31,771 nt of DNA. Origin: MAG-121220-bin8 sp964433845 (GTDB taxonomy: Bacteria; Bacteroidota; Bacteroidia; Flavobacteriales; Flavobacteriaceae). The first letter of the stretch is position 1, and the number at the start of each line of letters is the position of its first letter. A model generated the notes under the pieces. It had not been told where the DNA came from, did no database searches, and saw only the letters and a list, made by a program, of their open reading frames with translations. A program made the position numbers and the translations under genes. This document shows, in pieces, positions 15,053-23,358 of the stretch. Location: the NCBI GenBank assembly GCA_964433845.1, contig CAYSTA010000018.1, forward strand, positions 1 to 31,771, given 5' to 3'.

Positions 15053-16543
15053 ATGTCTAAAAGAACTAGAGTGCGGTTTGCTCCAAGCCCAACAGGCCCC
15101 CTTCATATAGGTGGGCTTAGGACAGCTCTGTTTAATTATCTTTTTGCAAAAAAAAACAATGGGGATTTTATAGTTCGAATTGAAGACACAGATCAAAAAA
15201 GATATGCTGAAGGAAGCGAAAAACACATCTTAGATTCATTAGGCTGGTGTGGCTTAAGCGTTGATGAGGGGCCTTACAGGCAAAGCGAAAGAAGCTCCCT
15301 TTATAGAAAGAAAATAAAAAAACTGATTTCTTTAGGCTCTGCATATTATGCTTTTGACAGCAAAGAAGAGTTAGACAGACACAGGAAGGCCCATGAGAAA
15401 AAAGGGAAAACTTTTATATACAGTCCCCACAATAGGCTAAAGCTAAAAAATTCCTTGTCGTTAAAAAAAGAGGAAACAGAAAAGCTAATAAATGAGGGGA
15501 AAGACTATGTCGTTCGGTTTAAAACGCCTGATAAAGGCGAGGTTGTTTGTTTTGACGCATTAAGAGGAAGGGTTGTTTTTCCAATAAACACTCTCGATGA
15601 CAAGGTGTTGTATAAATCCGACGGAAACCCCACTTATCATTTTGCAAATGTTGTAGATGATTTTTCGATGAAAATATCTCATGTTATACGAGGAGAAGAG
15701 TGGCTGCCTTCGTTAGGGCTTCACTGGCTCTTGTATGAGGCTTTTGATTGGGAAAAGCCGAAGTTTGTTCATCTGCCCCTTATATTAAAGCCAGAAGGAA
15801 AAGGAAAGCTTTCCAAAAGAGACGGGGACAAGTTTGGCTTCCCGGTGTTCCCTATAAAATGGGTCTCACAGGGCCAGGAAATAGAGGGGTACAGAGAAAA
15901 GGGGTATCTTCCTGAAGCAACGATAAATTTTCTCGCACTTTTAGGCTGGAGCCCTGGATCTGAAAAAGAAATTTTTTCCTTAGCTGAGTTAATACGTGCT
16001 TTCTCAACAAAAGGCCTTAATAGCTCTGGCGCCCGGTTCGATCCAGAAAAAACAGCCTGGTTTAACCAACAGCATATACAGATGGCTGATTCCGCTTTTT
16101 TAGGCAAAAAACTAACGGAAAGACTTATGGAAAAAGGGGTCTCTTATAAAAAAGAAAAAATTCCAGCAATTATTGATTTGATTCGACCAAGGCTTGATTT
16201 TATGACAAATCTATTAGGGCTGTCTATGTATTTTTTCATGTCTCCAAAAGAATATGATGAAGGCGGTCTTAACAAGCTGGCAGACAAAAACAGTTTAACA
16301 ATCTTAAAGGCTGTGGCTAGAATTTTTTTGAATTCATCTGTTTTTTCTGCTTCTTATCTAAAGGCTGATGTGGAGGTTTTTGCTAAAGACATGTCTTTAA
16401 GTTTTGGAAAAGTGCTGGGCCTAATTAGAATCGCTATTGTAGGGGAGTTGTCTGGCGCAGGCCTTTTTGAAATTGTAGAGATTATTGAAAAGGCCGAGGC
16501 TATTAAAAGGGTTGAGGCGCTTGCAAATTATTTAAAAAAATAG
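15053..16543 (+). CDS. gltX: Glutamyl-tRNA synthetase
   Basis: 496 residues. The class I signatures are present: RFAPSPTGPLHIGGLRTALFNYLFA (HIGH region, near 8-32) and KGKLSKRDGDKFG (KMSKS equivalent, near 252-256), followed by the GFPVFPIKW stretch usual in Bacteroidota. It loads glutamate on tRNA-Glu in the cytoplasm. A glutaminyl-tRNA synthetase lies 1 kb away, so this enzyme is expected to be discriminating and not to charge tRNA-Gln. It precedes the SPFH gene by 59 bases. Confidence 0.97.
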   Translation: MSKRTRVRFAPSPTGPLHIGGLRTALFNYLFAKKNNGDFIVRIEDTDQKRYAEGSEKHILDSLGWCGLSVDEGPYRQSERSSLYRKKIKKLISLGSAYYAFDSKEELDRHRKAHEKKGKTFIYSPHNRLKLKNSLSLKKEETEKLINEGKDYVVRFKTPDKGEVVCFDALRGRVVFPINTLDDKVLYKSDGNPTYHFANVVDDFSMKISHVIRGEEWLPSLGLHWLLYEAFDWEKPKFVHLPLILKPEGKGKLSKRDGDKFGFPVFPIKWVSQGQEIEGYREKGYLPEATINFLALLGWSPGSEKEIFSLAELIRAFSTKGLNSSGARFDPEKTAWFNQQHIQMADSAFLGKKLTERLMEKGVSYKKEKIPAIIDLIRPRLDFMTNLLGLSMYFFMSPKEYDEGGLNKLADKNSLTILKAVARIFLNSSVFSASYLKADVEVFAKDMSLSFGKVLGLIRIAIVGELSGAGLFEIVEIIEKAEAIKRVEALANYLKK

Positions 16544-16602
16544 CTTTGTAATGCGGCATGGTCTTTGTACTTTAGAAGCCATAATCTTAACGTTAAAAAC
16601 TT

Positions 16603-17541
16603 ATGTCATTCTTTACGCCTTTAATAATTTTCTTTGTTATTCTTCTTTTGTTTGGAACTTTTTTTGTGGTCAAACAACAAACCTCTGCGCTCATAGAGCG
16701 TTTTGGAAAATACACGAGCACTCGTCAGTCTGGCCTACAAATGAAAATTCCAATAATAGACAGAATTGCGGGAAGGCTTAGTTTAAAAATTCAGCAACTA
16801 GATGTAGTAATCGAAACCAAAACAAAGGATGATGTCTTTGTAAAGCTAAAGGTCTCTGTTCAGTATAAGGTTATTAAAGATAAGGTTTATGACGCTTTTT
16901 ATAAATTAGACTTTCCCCAAGACCAAATTACTTCATATGTTTTTGATGTGGTTAGGGCCGAGGTCCCTAAAATGAAGCTTGACGACGTTTTTGAAAGAAA
17001 AGACGACATCGCAATTGCAGTAAAGTCTGAGTTAAACGAGGCTATGCTTAATTATGGGTATGACATAATCAAAACTCTTGTTACAGACATCGATCCTGAT
17101 CTGCAAGTAAAAGAGGCGATGAACAGAATTAATGCTTCTGAAAGAGAGAAGGTTGCTGCTCAATTTGAGGGAGACGCGCAGCGTATCTTAATAGTTGAAA
17201 AAGCTAAAGCTGAGGCAGAAAGCAAAAGGCTCCAGGGTCAGGGGATCGCAGACCAAAGAAGAGAAATCGCGCGCGGCCTTGAAGACTCTGTTAAGGTTTT
17301 AAACAACGTAGACATTAACTCTCAAGAGGCTTCCGCTTTAATTGTTGTCACCCAACATTACGACACTCTTCAGTCTGTTGGCGCAGAAAGCAACAGCAAC
17401 CTTATTCTTTTGCCCAATTCTCCTCAGGCAGGGTCTGAAATGCTGAATAACATGGTGGCTTCATTTACGGCAAGCAATCAAATTGGAGAGGAAATGAAAA
17501 AAGCAAGTGAACGAGAAAAAGGAAAGAAAAAAACAGAATAA
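16603..17541 (+). CDS. SPFH/stomatin-like membrane protein (QmcA/HflC type)
   Basis: 312 residues. One N-terminal membrane helix (LIIFFVILLLFGTFFVV) is followed by an SPFH band-7 domain (VVKQQTSALIERFGKY ... GLQMKIPIID ... LDVVIETKTKDDVFVKLKVSVQYKV). A long charged coiled coil then carries the typical AEAESKRLQGQGIADQRREIARG. Such proteins form large membrane-bound rings that organise membrane proteins and proteases such as FtsH. There is no NfeD partner next to it. The gene follows gltX on the same strand and its stop codon directly abuts the stop of glnS on the other strand, with no spacer. Confidence 0.92.
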   Translation: MSFFTPLIIFFVILLLFGTFFVVKQQTSALIERFGKYTSTRQSGLQMKIPIIDRIAGRLSLKIQQLDVVIETKTKDDVFVKLKVSVQYKVIKDKVYDAFYKLDFPQDQITSYVFDVVRAEVPKMKLDDVFERKDDIAIAVKSELNEAMLNYGYDIIKTLVTDIDPDLQVKEAMNRINASEREKVAAQFEGDAQRILIVEKAKAEAESKRLQGQGIADQRREIARGLEDSVKVLNNVDINSQEASALIVVTQHYDTLQSVGAESNSNLILLPNSPQAGSEMLNNMVASFTASNQIGEEMKKASEREKGKKKTE

Positions 17542-19215
17542 TCAAGAGGCTTTCCATGTGTCTCTAAGGCCAACAGTTTTGTTAAAAACTGTATTGCCTG
17601 TTGAGCTGTCCCTGTCCACAACATAATACCCTTTCCTTTGGAACTGGAAGCTCTCTCCTGGTTTTGCGTTTGCTAAAGAAGGTTCTGCAATCCCATTTCT
17701 TTTTTTTAATGATTCAGGGTTTATGTCTTTTAAAAAGTCCCCTGTTTCGTCTCCTGGAGTTGGGGTTAAAAAAAGCCTGTCATAGTCTCTTATTTCTACA
17801 GGAAGTCCGTGGTCTTGCGAAACCCAATGTAGGGTTCCTTTTACCTTTCTCTGACTTTCTTCTGTTCCGCTTCCACTTTTGCTTTTATTGTCGTAAACAC
17901 AAAGAACTTCTTCTATTTCTCCTTTGTTATTCTTAATCGCTTTTTCCGCCTTTATGATATATGCGCTTTTAAGCCTTACCTCCTTGCCAACTGTTAGCCT
18001 GAAAAATTTTCTTCCTGCTTCCTCTTTAAAATCTTCTTTTTCAATATAAAGGTGCCTTGAAAAAGGAATGTCTCTAAAGCCTGCGCTTTCTTGTTCTGGA
18101 TTGTTTTCAGATTTTATTTGCTCAATTTTGTTTTTGGGGTAGTTTGTTATGGTAAGCTTTAGCGGGCTTATAACCACCATTTTTCTGTTTGCGGTTTTGT
18201 TAAGGTCGTCTCTTGCGCAGAATTCTAATAAAGAAACGTCTATAAGGTTTTCGCGTTTAGCTACCCCCACTTTTTCTACAAAAGCTCTTATTGATTCTGG
18301 AGTATATCCTCTCCTTCGAAGCCCTGAAAGTGTTGGCATCCTGGGGTCGTCCCATCCGGTAACGTTTTTGTGTTTTACTAGTTCCGCTAATTTCCTTTTG
18401 CTCATTATTGTATAGCTCAAGTTTAGGCGCGCAAACTCTCGTTGTTTTGGGAAAAGGGGGAGGGCCACATCTTTTTGGGCTTTAAGGTTTTCGACAAACC
18501 AATCATAAAGTTTTCTGTGCGGCCTAAACTCTAAGGAACACAAAGAGTGTGATACTTGCTCGCAATAATCGCTTTGTCCGTGAGCCCAATCATACATTGG
18601 ATAAATACACCACTTGTCTCCCGTTCTGTGGTGTGATTTGTGGATTATTCTGTACATAACCGGATCTCTTAAAAGCATATTTGGGTCTTCCATGTTAATT
18701 TTTGCTCTTAAAACATGAGCCCCTTCTTTGTGTTTCCCGTTTTTCATTTCTCTAAAAATGCTTAAACTCTCCTCTGAAGGCCTGTTCCTGTATGGGCTGT
18801 TTGTCCCTGGACTTGTTGTTGTTCCTTTTTGTTTTGCTATTTCCTCGGAGGTTTGAGAATCAACATATGCTTTCCCTTGTATTATTAAGGCTTCTGTCCA
18901 TTTATATAATTTGTCAAAATGATCTGATGAATACGTAATCTTGTCCCACTTATATTTCAGCCAACGAACATCTTTTATTATTGCCTCCACATACTCCGCT
19001 TCTTCTTTTGTTGGGTTGGTGTCGTCAAACCTAAGGTTTACTGGAGCGCTGTATTTTTCTCCTAGACCAAAATTTATTGCAATTGCTTTAGCGTGCCCAA
19101 TATGAAGATATCCGTTTGGCTCTGGAGGAAACCTTAGTCTAATTTTTGAGGGGGAAAATCCTTCTTTAAGGTCCTGTTCAATTATGTTTTCAATAAAATT
19201 TTTTGATTCGGTCAA
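17542..19215 (-). CDS. glnS: Glutaminyl-tRNA synthetase
   Basis: 557 residues. Signatures: RFPPEPNGYLHIGHAKAIAINFG (HIGH, near 28-50), a tRNA-recognition stretch with YDWAHGQSDYCEQVSHSLCSLEF, and SYTIMSKRKLAEL (KMSKS region), then the anticodon-binding beta barrels that end the protein. It charges tRNA-Gln directly. The start is TTG at 19215: it gives MTESKNFIENIIEQDL, which matches the N-terminus expected for GlnRS, and no ATG fits. It is divergent from folB, with 65 bases between the starts. Confidence 0.97.
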   Translation of the reverse strand: MTESKNFIENIIEQDLKEGFSPSKIRLRFPPEPNGYLHIGHAKAIAINFGLGEKYSAPVNLRFDDTNPTKEEAEYVEAIIKDVRWLKYKWDKITYSSDHFDKLYKWTEALIIQGKAYVDSQTSEEIAKQKGTTTSPGTNSPYRNRPSEESLSIFREMKNGKHKEGAHVLRAKINMEDPNMLLRDPVMYRIIHKSHHRTGDKWCIYPMYDWAHGQSDYCEQVSHSLCSLEFRPHRKLYDWFVENLKAQKDVALPLFPKQREFARLNLSYTIMSKRKLAELVKHKNVTGWDDPRMPTLSGLRRRGYTPESIRAFVEKVGVAKRENLIDVSLLEFCARDDLNKTANRKMVVISPLKLTITNYPKNKIEQIKSENNPEQESAGFRDIPFSRHLYIEKEDFKEEAGRKFFRLTVGKEVRLKSAYIIKAEKAIKNNKGEIEEVLCVYDNKSKSGSGTEESQRKVKGTLHWVSQDHGLPVEIRDYDRLFLTPTPGDETGDFLKDINPESLKKRNGIAEPSLANAKPGESFQFQRKGYYVVDRDSSTGNTVFNKTVGLRDTWKAS

Positions 19216-19266
19216 TGCTCAAAATAAAATATAAAGTTAAAAAATTCCTCTCTCTTATTCTTTATT

Positions 19267-19274
19267 TATCTTTG
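19267..19274 (+). promoter_or_regulatory. -7 promoter element (TATCTTTG) of folB
   Basis: A perfect TAnnTTTG ending 6 bases before the folB ATG (19281). It predicts an extremely short leader. No -33 TTG seen at the usual spacing. Confidence 0.45.
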
Positions 19275-19280
19275 TTAATT

Positions 19281-19643
19281 ATGTTTGAAATTTGTTTAAA
19301 AAACATTCGTTGTTATTCATATCACGGGTGTTTAAAAGAAGAAGAAATTATTGGAAGTGACTATTTGGTAACCTTGTGGGTAAGGGGAGAGCTTAGTAAG
19401 AGCGCTGACAGCGACAGCCTAAAAGACACGGTGGATTATGTTTTTTTAAACAAAATAGTGCTTGAAGAAATGGCTATCAGATCAAAGCTTCTTGAAAGCG
19501 TTGCCAACAGGGTTGCTTCTAGGGTTCTTCAAGAAGAGGTTCGTCTAAATCAAGTCACCGTTTCTATAAGCAAGCTTTCTCCTCCTGTTAACGGAGACGC
19601 TGAACTGGTGTCGGTAAAATTTTCTAAAAAAAGAGAGGCTTGA
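19281..19643 (+). CDS. folB: Dihydroneopterin aldolase
   Basis: 120 residues, the normal length for FolB. It converts 7,8-dihydroneopterin to 6-hydroxymethyl-dihydropterin in folate synthesis. Family features: ICLKNIRCYSYHGCLKEEEIIGSDYLVTLWV at the N-terminus (the YHGC..EE region carries the conserved Glu), SLKDTVDYVFLNKIV, LLESVANRVASRVL (the conserved Glu for pterin binding), and QVTVSISKLSPPV. I chose ATG 19281 because it begins the family's N-terminus; the frame is open further upstream but that would overlap glnS. Confidence 0.92.
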   Translation: MFEICLKNIRCYSYHGCLKEEEIIGSDYLVTLWVRGELSKSADSDSLKDTVDYVFLNKIVLEEMAIRSKLLESVANRVASRVLQEEVRLNQVTVSISKLSPPVNGDAELVSVKFSKKREA

Positions 19644-19656
19644 TTTTAAAAAAATG

Positions 19657-19664
19657 TACTTTTG
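19657..19664 (+). promoter_or_regulatory. -7 promoter element (TACTTTTG) of tRNA-Cys
   Basis: A perfect TAnnTTTG, ending 10 bases before the first base of the tRNA, a sensible distance for a short tRNA leader. The -33 part is not obvious. Confidence 0.45.
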
Positions 19665-19674
19665 CTTTCCTTTT

Positions 19675-19745
19675 GGCACTGTGGCCGAGTGGCTAGGCAG
19701 AGCTCTGCAAAAGCTTGTACAGCGGTTCGAATCCGCTCGGTGCCT
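19675..19745 (+). tRNA. tRNA-Cys (anticodon GCA)
   Basis: A cloverleaf can be folded by eye. The 7-bp acceptor stem pairs GGCACTG with CGGTGCC (one T-G wobble). The anticodon stem pairs GAGCT with AGCTT around the loop CTGCAAA, placing GCA at the anticodon. The T arm contains GGTTCGAATCC, and the discriminator base is T (U73), the hallmark of tRNA-Cys. CCA is not encoded. It is followed at once by a strong intrinsic terminator. Confidence 0.95.
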
Positions 19746-19746
19746 C

Positions 19747-19775
19747 AAACCCCTCCTTTTCAAGAGGGGTTTTTT
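19747..19775 (+). terminator. Intrinsic terminator of tRNA-Cys
   Basis: AAACCCCTC pairs perfectly with GAGGGGTTT (9 bp, 8-base loop CTTTTCAA), followed directly by a T run. It begins 2 bases after the tRNA end and is the clearest terminator in the window. Confidence 0.9.
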
Positions 19776-19799
19776 ATTCAATACTGTTTTTTTATATTT

Positions 19800-20132
19800 A
19801 TGCTCATGGAAAAGGCTGAGCTTATAATTTTACAGTTTACCCTGCTGCCTATAGTCGCTTGGGTTTTTCTTTGGGGGTATGACAAGCTAGAACATGTTTT
19901 GTTACACAAATACTTTGAGTGGACTCTGCGTGTAGAGCGTCCTCAACGCCCATTGAAAGAGTCTTTTAAAAAACTGTTTCGTTCTCTTTCTTCCCGGGAC
20001 TTTAAAAACTCTGCCAAGCTCCTAAACGACATTAGCCGGTCTGGTTTCCTTAAGTTTGTATTAGCGTATGCTATTGGGGTTGGGCTTGTTCAGCTTGGGA
20101 CATATGGTTGGCTAAAAGTAACCTCATTATAA
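19800..20132 (+). CDS. Small membrane protein of unknown function
   Basis: 110 residues from ATG 19800 (an alternative ATG lies at 19806). The frame is open further upstream but would read through the tRNA and terminator, so that part is not coding. There are two hydrophobic spans, IILQFTLLPIVAWVFLWGY near the N-terminus and FVLAYAIGVGLVQLGTYGWL at the C-terminus. Between them is a charged loop with a basic, helical character (WTLRVERPQRPLKESFKKLFRSLSSRDFKN). I do not recognise the family. Base composition is like its neighbours. It could be transcribed by read-through from the tRNA or from its own promoter; none is obvious. Confidence 0.6.
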   Translation: MLMEKAELIILQFTLLPIVAWVFLWGYDKLEHVLLHKYFEWTLRVERPQRPLKESFKKLFRSLSSRDFKNSAKLLNDISRSGFLKFVLAYAIGVGLVQLGTYGWLKVTSL

Positions 20133-20177
20133 AAAAGGGGCAATAAATTAGCGCCTGGACAGGGTTGGCTTGTAATT

Positions 20178-20810
20178 TTATAAAAGCCCCTTGTAAAGGA
20201 GGAATAGGCCGCAGATAACAATAAAAAGATTAACAATAATTTTTATGCCCTTAATAACAGAGTCTGTAAGTCTGTTTTTAAGCTGCTGGGCTAAATAAAT
20301 TTTTACTAAGTCAACACAAAAATATGTTCCAACAATTACTATAAAAAAGACAATTATTTTGTGTTTTTCCATTTCTAGCAGAGGGCCAAAATAAAGGATT
20401 ATTCCAACCCAATAAAACAAGACCACGACGTTTATAATGTTTAAAAGAAATCCTTTTATGGCTAATTTTAGAAAATTCGGCTCGTCATCAATAGCTGCCC
20501 CTTTTTTGTCTTCTTCTTTGTTTTTTTCCTGTAGAATCTTTATGAGACTTACCCCTCCATATGTTGCAAGCAAAACCCCTCCTAAAAAATACCATGAGCT
20601 TGTGTTTTCTTCAATTGAACTTAAGAGGCTGCTGGTTCCAAAAAAAGCAATGGCAAAGAAAACAATGTCTGATATTACAACCCCTATATCTAGAAAAATT
20701 GCGGATTTAGTTCCTTTGCTAATGCTTGTTTCTAAAACCGTAAAAAAGACGGGGCCTATAGTAAAAGAAAGAACAATTCCAATAGGAATTGCCGGTATAA
20801 ATTCTATCAT
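20178..20810 (-). CDS. LysE/RhtB-family amino acid exporter
   Basis: 210 residues with about six membrane helices. The N-terminal signature of the LysE family is clear: IPIGIVLSFTIGPVFFTVLETSISKGTKSAIFLDIGVVISD (the G-P pair in helix one and the conserved Asp near the end of helix two). A charged loop (KILQEKNKEEDKKGAAIDDEP) sits mid-protein. Members export amino acids or small polar solutes; the substrate is unknown. It starts 19 bases after the rnr stop on the same strand, so the two are likely co-transcribed. Confidence 0.85.
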   Translation of the reverse strand: MIEFIPAIPIGIVLSFTIGPVFFTVLETSISKGTKSAIFLDIGVVISDIVFFAIAFFGTSSLLSSIEENTSSWYFLGGVLLATYGGVSLIKILQEKNKEEDKKGAAIDDEPNFLKLAIKGFLLNIINVVVLFYWVGIILYFGPLLEMEKHKIIVFFIVIVGTYFCVDLVKIYLAQQLKNRLTDSVIKGIKIIVNLFIVICGLFLLYKGLL

Positions 20811-20829
20811 GGTTTTTCTGAATATAAAT

Positions 20830-22953
20830 TTAAAGTTTTTCTATTAATAATAGGTCTATTCTTTTTTTATATTCATCTACGCCTTTAACTCTTACTAAAA
20901 CTTCGTCGCCTAGGCGGTATTCTTCTTTTGTATGTCTTCCTAACATTAAGTGCTCTTGTTCTTTAAAAACAAAATAGTCGTTCGGAATTTCTTTTGTTTT
21001 AATAAACCCCTCACACTTGTTTTGGTTAATTTCAACAAAAATGCCTCTTTCCATAATTCCTGAAATCGTTCCAACAAACCGCTTGTTTACTTTAGAAGAC
21101 ATAAATTTAACTTGCATAAACTTTATAGAGCTTCTTTCTGCTTTTGTTGCTAAGTCTTCTCTTTCTGAGAGATAAAAACATTCTTCTTCTAGTGTTTTGT
21201 TTGATTTAGTTTCTTTTCCTAAAAGTATTTTTTGAAGGTTTCTATGAACGATGATGTCCGGATATCTTCTTATAGGGGACGTAAAATGTGTGTATTTTTT
21301 AAAAGATAATCCAAAATGCCCTATGTTTTTTGTGCTATATTTTGCTTTGCTCATGCTTCTTATAACTAGTGTGTCTATAAGATTTTTTTCTGGGGTGCTC
21401 TTTATTGCTTCTAAAAGTTTGTTAATTTTTTTGTGTATGTTTTTTATATTATCAAACTTATAATTATACCCTAGCTTTTTAACTATTCTTTCCAAAGAAA
21501 TTAGTTTTTCTTCATTAGGAAGGTCATGTGTTCTATAAACGTTTTTTTTGTTTTTATGTTTGGAAAAAATTTCTGCCACTTCCTTGTTTGCCAACAACAT
21601 GTATTCCTCAACCAGATTGTTAGAGTCTTTTACTTCTTTTATTTTTGTTTCTATCGGCTCCTTTTCTTTGTTTAAAACAAACCCCACCTCTTTTTTGTTA
21701 AACAAAATAGACCCGTTTAATATTCTTTGTCTTCTTAATTTTTTAGATATTGTGTTTAATAAAACAATTCCTTCTTTTAGTTTGTTGTTAATTTTATATT
21801 CTTTATTTGTTAAAGAAATTTCTTTTGGAACCGTGTTTGCTTCGTTTTCTATTATAAATTGTGCTTCTTTATAACTAAATCTATGGTTTGATTTTATTAC
21901 GGTTTTCCCCGCCCACTTCTTTGTTATTTTTCCTTGATTACTAAAAGAAAAAATTATTGAAAATGTTAGTTTTTCTTCGTTCGGTCTTAAAGAACAAAGG
22001 TTGTTTGATAATGATTCTGGCAACATTGGAACAACTCTGTCAACTAAATAGACGGACGTTCCTCTAACATACGCTTCTTTGTCTAGGTCTGTTCCTTTTT
22101 TTAAAAAATGTGAAACGTCTGCTATATGAATGCCTATTTTGGTTTCGTTTTCTCTTTTTTCAATTGAAATAGCATCATCAAAGTCTTTTGCATCTTCCGG
22201 GTCTATGGTTAAAGTTGTTATATCTCTTAGATCCTTTCTTTTTTTTAATTCTTCATTCGATTGGTGTTTTACTAATTCTGCCGCATCTTTTTTGTGTTTT
22301 TCTGAAAAACTATATGGCAAACTATATTCTTCTAAAATGGCATGAATTTCATTGTCTACAACTCCCTGATTTCCTATTATTTTAACAATGTCTGCTTCGG
22401 GGAATTCCCTTTCCCAATTATTAAATTCCACTACCACAATTTCTCCTTCTTTCGCTCTTGTTTTGTTTTTAATATAAAATTCTACTTTATCTTTCTTTCC
22501 TGTTGTATAAACAAAAACATTCCTTTTTTCTTTTCTAACTATCCCTACAAATCTTTTTTTTCTTCGTTCTTTTATCCTTATAATTTTTGCCTCCTTGTTT
22601 GAAATGATTTCAAATTCCACTAAGTCTCCATCAAAACAATTTAGCATGTTTTTTTCTGAAACATAAATGTCTTTTTCTACATTTTTTTGAATTATATATC
22701 CAGAACCTTTGTTTGTTTTGTCTATTATACCAGTTAAAAAACTTTTTTTATTTAATAATCTATAGCTACCAGGATTAATTTGTTCTATTTTTTTTTCTTG
22801 TTCTAATAAAAACAATGTCTCTTTAATTTTATTTTTATTTATTTCATAAGGTAGTTTAGATAATATTTGTCTATAATTAAATTTCTTTTTTGGGGAAGAA
22901 ATAAAAAAAGAGAGTATGTGATTAATAATTGTTTTTATCCCTTTTTTATTCAT
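20830..22953 (-). CDS. rnr: Ribonuclease R (RNB exoribonuclease)
   Basis: 707 residues: N-terminal winged-helix/cold-shock regions (to about 230), the RNB catalytic domain and a C-terminal S1 domain (from about 615). Catalytic residues are present in TIDPEDAKDFDDAISI (DFDD at 257-260), followed by IHIADVSHFLKKGTDLDKEA and the LPESLSNNLCSLRPNEEKL stretch. It degrades structured RNA 3' to 5' and acts in rRNA and mRNA turnover. The coding strand is very rich in A and Lys codons. It begins next to the AT-rich 22954-23358 region; a TACCTTAG near-match to a -7 element lies at 22966-22973. Confidence 0.97.
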   Translation of the reverse strand: MNKKGIKTIINHILSFFISSPKKKFNYRQILSKLPYEINKNKIKETLFLLEQEKKIEQINPGSYRLLNKKSFLTGIIDKTNKGSGYIIQKNVEKDIYVSEKNMLNCFDGDLVEFEIISNKEAKIIRIKERRKKRFVGIVRKEKRNVFVYTTGKKDKVEFYIKNKTRAKEGEIVVVEFNNWEREFPEADIVKIIGNQGVVDNEIHAILEEYSLPYSFSEKHKKDAAELVKHQSNEELKKRKDLRDITTLTIDPEDAKDFDDAISIEKRENETKIGIHIADVSHFLKKGTDLDKEAYVRGTSVYLVDRVVPMLPESLSNNLCSLRPNEEKLTFSIIFSFSNQGKITKKWAGKTVIKSNHRFSYKEAQFIIENEANTVPKEISLTNKEYKINNKLKEGIVLLNTISKKLRRQRILNGSILFNKKEVGFVLNKEKEPIETKIKEVKDSNNLVEEYMLLANKEVAEIFSKHKNKKNVYRTHDLPNEEKLISLERIVKKLGYNYKFDNIKNIHKKINKLLEAIKSTPEKNLIDTLVIRSMSKAKYSTKNIGHFGLSFKKYTHFTSPIRRYPDIIVHRNLQKILLGKETKSNKTLEEECFYLSEREDLATKAERSSIKFMQVKFMSSKVNKRFVGTISGIMERGIFVEINQNKCEGFIKTKEIPNDYFVFKEQEHLMLGRHTKEEYRLGDEVLVRVKGVDEYKKRIDLLLIEKL

Positions 22954-23358
22954 TTTATTTATTTACTAAGGTAATTTTTATTTATGTTCTTCTTTTAAAT
23001 TTTTATAATTAACAAATAACTATTATTAATTATATTTTTAAATTTAAATTAAGAGATTATAATAGACTGTTAATATATATAATAAGAAAAGCATATTATA
23101 TTATTTTAAGAACAATTAACAAAATATAAACACATAGTTTTAAGAAAAACACTGATAATCAAATAATTAAAAAGAAACAAACAGGGTGTTAATTAAAAAA
23201 ATGTTAATAAATAAAATAAAAAACCCTGTTAATAATTAGAGTAATATTGTTATTAATAGAATAATAAAAAATGATAAAAGAGAACTAAATTTAATAATAC
23301 AACAAAAAAAGGGAGTTATTAAAAAAAGCAAACAAGTAATAAACAAAAAATAAACAAC
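22954..23358. other. Gene-free, extremely AT-rich region with TGTTAAT repeats; candidate replication origin
   Basis: There are 405 bases between divergent rnr and rpiB with no credible reading frame. TGTTAAT occurs six times: plus strand at 23068, 23187, 23202 and 23227, minus strand at 23008-23014 and 23115-23121. Two copies extend to TGTTAATAA (reverse complement TTATTAACA), which differs from the E. coli DnaA box TTATCCACA at two positions. An 8-bp inverted repeat, AACAGGGT/ACCCTGTT, brackets the cluster centre. The combination of AT-rich DNA, repeated 7-9-mers and divergent flanking genes is origin-like, and parS sites, mnmG and rnpA are nearby. A regulatory region for rnr and rpiB is the alternative. 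Confidence 0.5.
23180..23230. repeat. Inverted repeat AACAGGGT...ACCCTGTT
   Basis: Arms at 23180-23187 and 23223-23230 are perfect 8-bp inverted copies with about 35 bases between. They hold the only G/C-rich clusters in this part of the region. Each arm overlaps or touches a TGTTAAT copy. It is not followed by a T run on either strand, so it is unlikely to be a terminator. Confidence 0.6.

Noticed and set aside
19203..19280. FolB extension with a hydrophobic leader
   Set aside because: It overlaps the glnS start; FolB proteins begin at the MFEICLKNIRCYSYHG segment, and a -7 element lies just before ATG 19281.
19662..19799. Upstream extension of the small membrane protein
   Set aside because: It translates the tRNA-Cys and its terminator; the true start is ATG 19800 or 19806.
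20135..20192. Inverted repeat AAGGGGC...GCCCCTT
   Set aside because: Short arms, a 44-base loop, and one arm inside the LysE-type coding sequence; likely chance.
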